5,593 nt of DNA from assembly GCA_016288675.1 (NCBI GenBank), contig JAEELC010000117.1:1-5593 (forward strand), in the 5' to 3' direction. The notes below the pieces were generated by a model that saw only the letters and a program-made list of their open reading frames with translations, did not search any database and had not been told where the DNA came from. This document shows, piece after piece, positions 4,743 through 5,593 of the stretch (the first letter of the stretch is position 1; every line of letters starts with the position of its first letter). The stretch is from Acholeplasmatales bacterium. Its GTDB lineage: Bacteria > Bacillota_I > Bacilli_A > Acholeplasmatales > Anaeroplasmataceae. The position numbers and the translations under genes are program-made.

Positions 4743-5593
4743 ATGAGAGGATTATATATCCATATTCCATTTTGTAAGCATATCTGTTCATATTGCGATT
4801 TTGCAAAAGTAGTTACTTTCAAAATCGATAAGATGAAGACATACTTAGATTATTTAATTAAAGAATTAAAAAGCTATCAAGAAGAAATTAAAAGTGTTGA
4901 TACCATCTTTATTGGTGGTGGTACACCAAATGCTCTTCCTGATGACTTTCTAGAACAACTTTTATCAAATGTTTTAGAATTAACAAAAAATAATCAAATA
5001 ACTGAATATAGTATTGAATGTAATCCTGAACTTGTTACTGATACACAAGCTGCCATGTTTAAGAAATATGGAATAACTCGTGTATCCTTAGGTGCTGAAT
5101 CATTTAATGATAAGATTTTATTAAAATTAGGTCGTCACCATAAAAAAGAAGATATCATTAATGCTGTAAAGATTTTTAAAAAACATAATCTTAATAATAT
5201 TAATGTTGATTTAATTTTTGGCCACCCATATGACACTATAGATCTTGTTAAAGAAAATTTAAAAGACTTCTATAATTTATCTATCCCTCATATTTCATAT
5301 TATTCAATGATATTAGAAGATAAGACTATATTTAAATATTTATATGATTTAAAAAAGATAGAATTACCTGATGAAGATATTGTTGCAGATATGTATGAGT
5401 ATATAATGTCTGATTTGAAAAAGCATCATTATAATCAGTATGAAATTTCAAATTTTGCAAAAGATGGATATGAATCACTTCATAATAAAATTTATTGGGA
5501 ATGTGATAATTATATAGGTGTAGGACTAGCTGCTTCAGGATATTTAAATAATGTTCGTTATACTAATTCTTATAATTTTGATTCATATTATAA
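4743..5593 (+). CDS. hemW: HemW, radical-SAM haem chaperone, 3'-truncated by window edge
   Basis: There are 283 complete codons with no stop before the right edge; the family is usually about 370-390 residues, so roughly the last quarter is missing. The radical-SAM [4Fe-4S] motif CxxxCxxC is at Cys11, Cys15 and Cys18 (IPFCKHICSYCDF). GGGTP at 58-62 contributes to SAM binding. ECNPEL (about 92-97), LGAESFND, LGRHH, NVDLIFGHP and QYEISNFAK follow in family order. The haem-binding signature HNxxYW is present (His247, Asn248, Tyr251, Trp252), followed by GVGLAASG. The Phe after CxxxCxxCD, where true HemN has a fourth Cys, together with HNxxYW, marks HemW rather than coproporphyrinogen dehydrogenase. 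HemW binds haem and delivers it to haemoproteins at the cytoplasmic side of the membrane; many such genes are misannotated as hemN. In many Firmicutes hemW precedes hrcA-grpE-dnaK, which the next sequence could show. Confidence 0.93.
   Translation, partial: MRGLYIHIPFCKHICSYCDFAKVVTFKIDKMKTYLDYLIKELKSYQEEIKSVDTIFIGGGTPNALPDDFLEQLLSNVLELTKNNQITEYSIECNPELVTDTQAAMFKKYGITRVSLGAESFNDKILLKLGRHHKKEDIINAVKIFKKHNLNNINVDLIFGHPYDTIDLVKENLKDFYNLSIPHISYYSMILEDKTIFKYLYDLKKIELPDEDIVADMYEYIMSDLKKHHYNQYEISNFAKDGYESLHNKIYWECDNYIGVGLAASGYLNNVRYTNSYNFDSYY

Noticed and set aside
4743..5593. Annotation as HemN coproporphyrinogen III dehydrogenase
   Set aside because: The fourth cysteine typical of HemN (CxxxCxxCxC) is absent and the HNxxYW haem-binding motif of HemW is present.
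1..5593. UGA-recoding (Mollicute code 4) suggested by the strong AT bias
   Set aside because: Tryptophan is TGG in all genes read, and the frames are complete under the standard code with TAA/TAG stops and family-typical lengths.
1..5593. Mobile element, CRISPR array, tRNA/rRNA or an undescribed defence-type system
   Set aside because: No transposase, integrase, direct-repeat array, cloverleaf or rRNA-like GC-rich block was seen, and gaps are under about 115 bases. The genes are ordinary metabolic or housekeeping families apart from one unknown membrane protein.
1..5593. Genes on the minus strand
   Set aside because: Every sizeable stretch is occupied by a convincing + strand gene, and terminators, promoters and ribosome sites all point the same way.

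Overview
The window is strongly AT-rich bacterial DNA with very short intergenic gaps. All six genes lie on the + strand. Shine-Dalgarno sites, U-tract hairpin terminators, A/T-ending codons and gene content (BDH-type alcohol dehydrogenase, short TtcA-like protein, HemW) point to a low-GC Firmicute or close relative, such as an Erysipelotrichia- or Clostridia-like gut anaerobe. Tryptophan is encoded by TGG throughout. The five complete genes stop with TAA (four) or TAG (one), and nothing suggests UGA recoding. The genus cannot be settled from this sequence.

Layout: (1) The 3' part of a CaiB/BaiF (class III) CoA-transferase-like gene, cut by the left edge and closed by a hairpin terminator. 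(2) A TtcA/TilS-family PP-loop ATPase (tRNA thiolation type) with its own promoter, Shine-Dalgarno site and terminator. (3) A small MBL-fold metallo-hydrolase with its own terminator. (4) An iron-containing, butanol-dehydrogenase-type alcohol dehydrogenase behind a clear extended -10 promoter. It is translationally coupled through TAATG to (5), a six-helix membrane protein of unknown function that ends in a terminator. (6) hemW, a radical-SAM haem chaperone, with its own promoter and cut by the right edge.

The genes do not form one pathway. Four terminators divide the window into separate transcription units, and only the dehydrogenase and membrane protein clearly form an operon. The alcohol dehydrogenase fits NAD(P)H-dependent aldehyde reduction in fermentation. 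The PP-loop protein fits tRNA modification, and HemW fits haem trafficking. The CoA-transferase-like protein and the MBL protein have no assignable substrate. I see no convincing new defence, mobile or RNA system. The points most worth a second look are an apparent loss of the catalytic Asp in the CoA-transferase-like protein, the uncharacterised membrane protein coupled to the dehydrogenase, and the very compact promoter and terminator architecture, in which stop codons sit inside terminator stems, promoters abut terminators, and hemW has a very short predicted leader. No intergenic stretch reaches 300 bases; the longest, between the first two genes, is about 110 bases.
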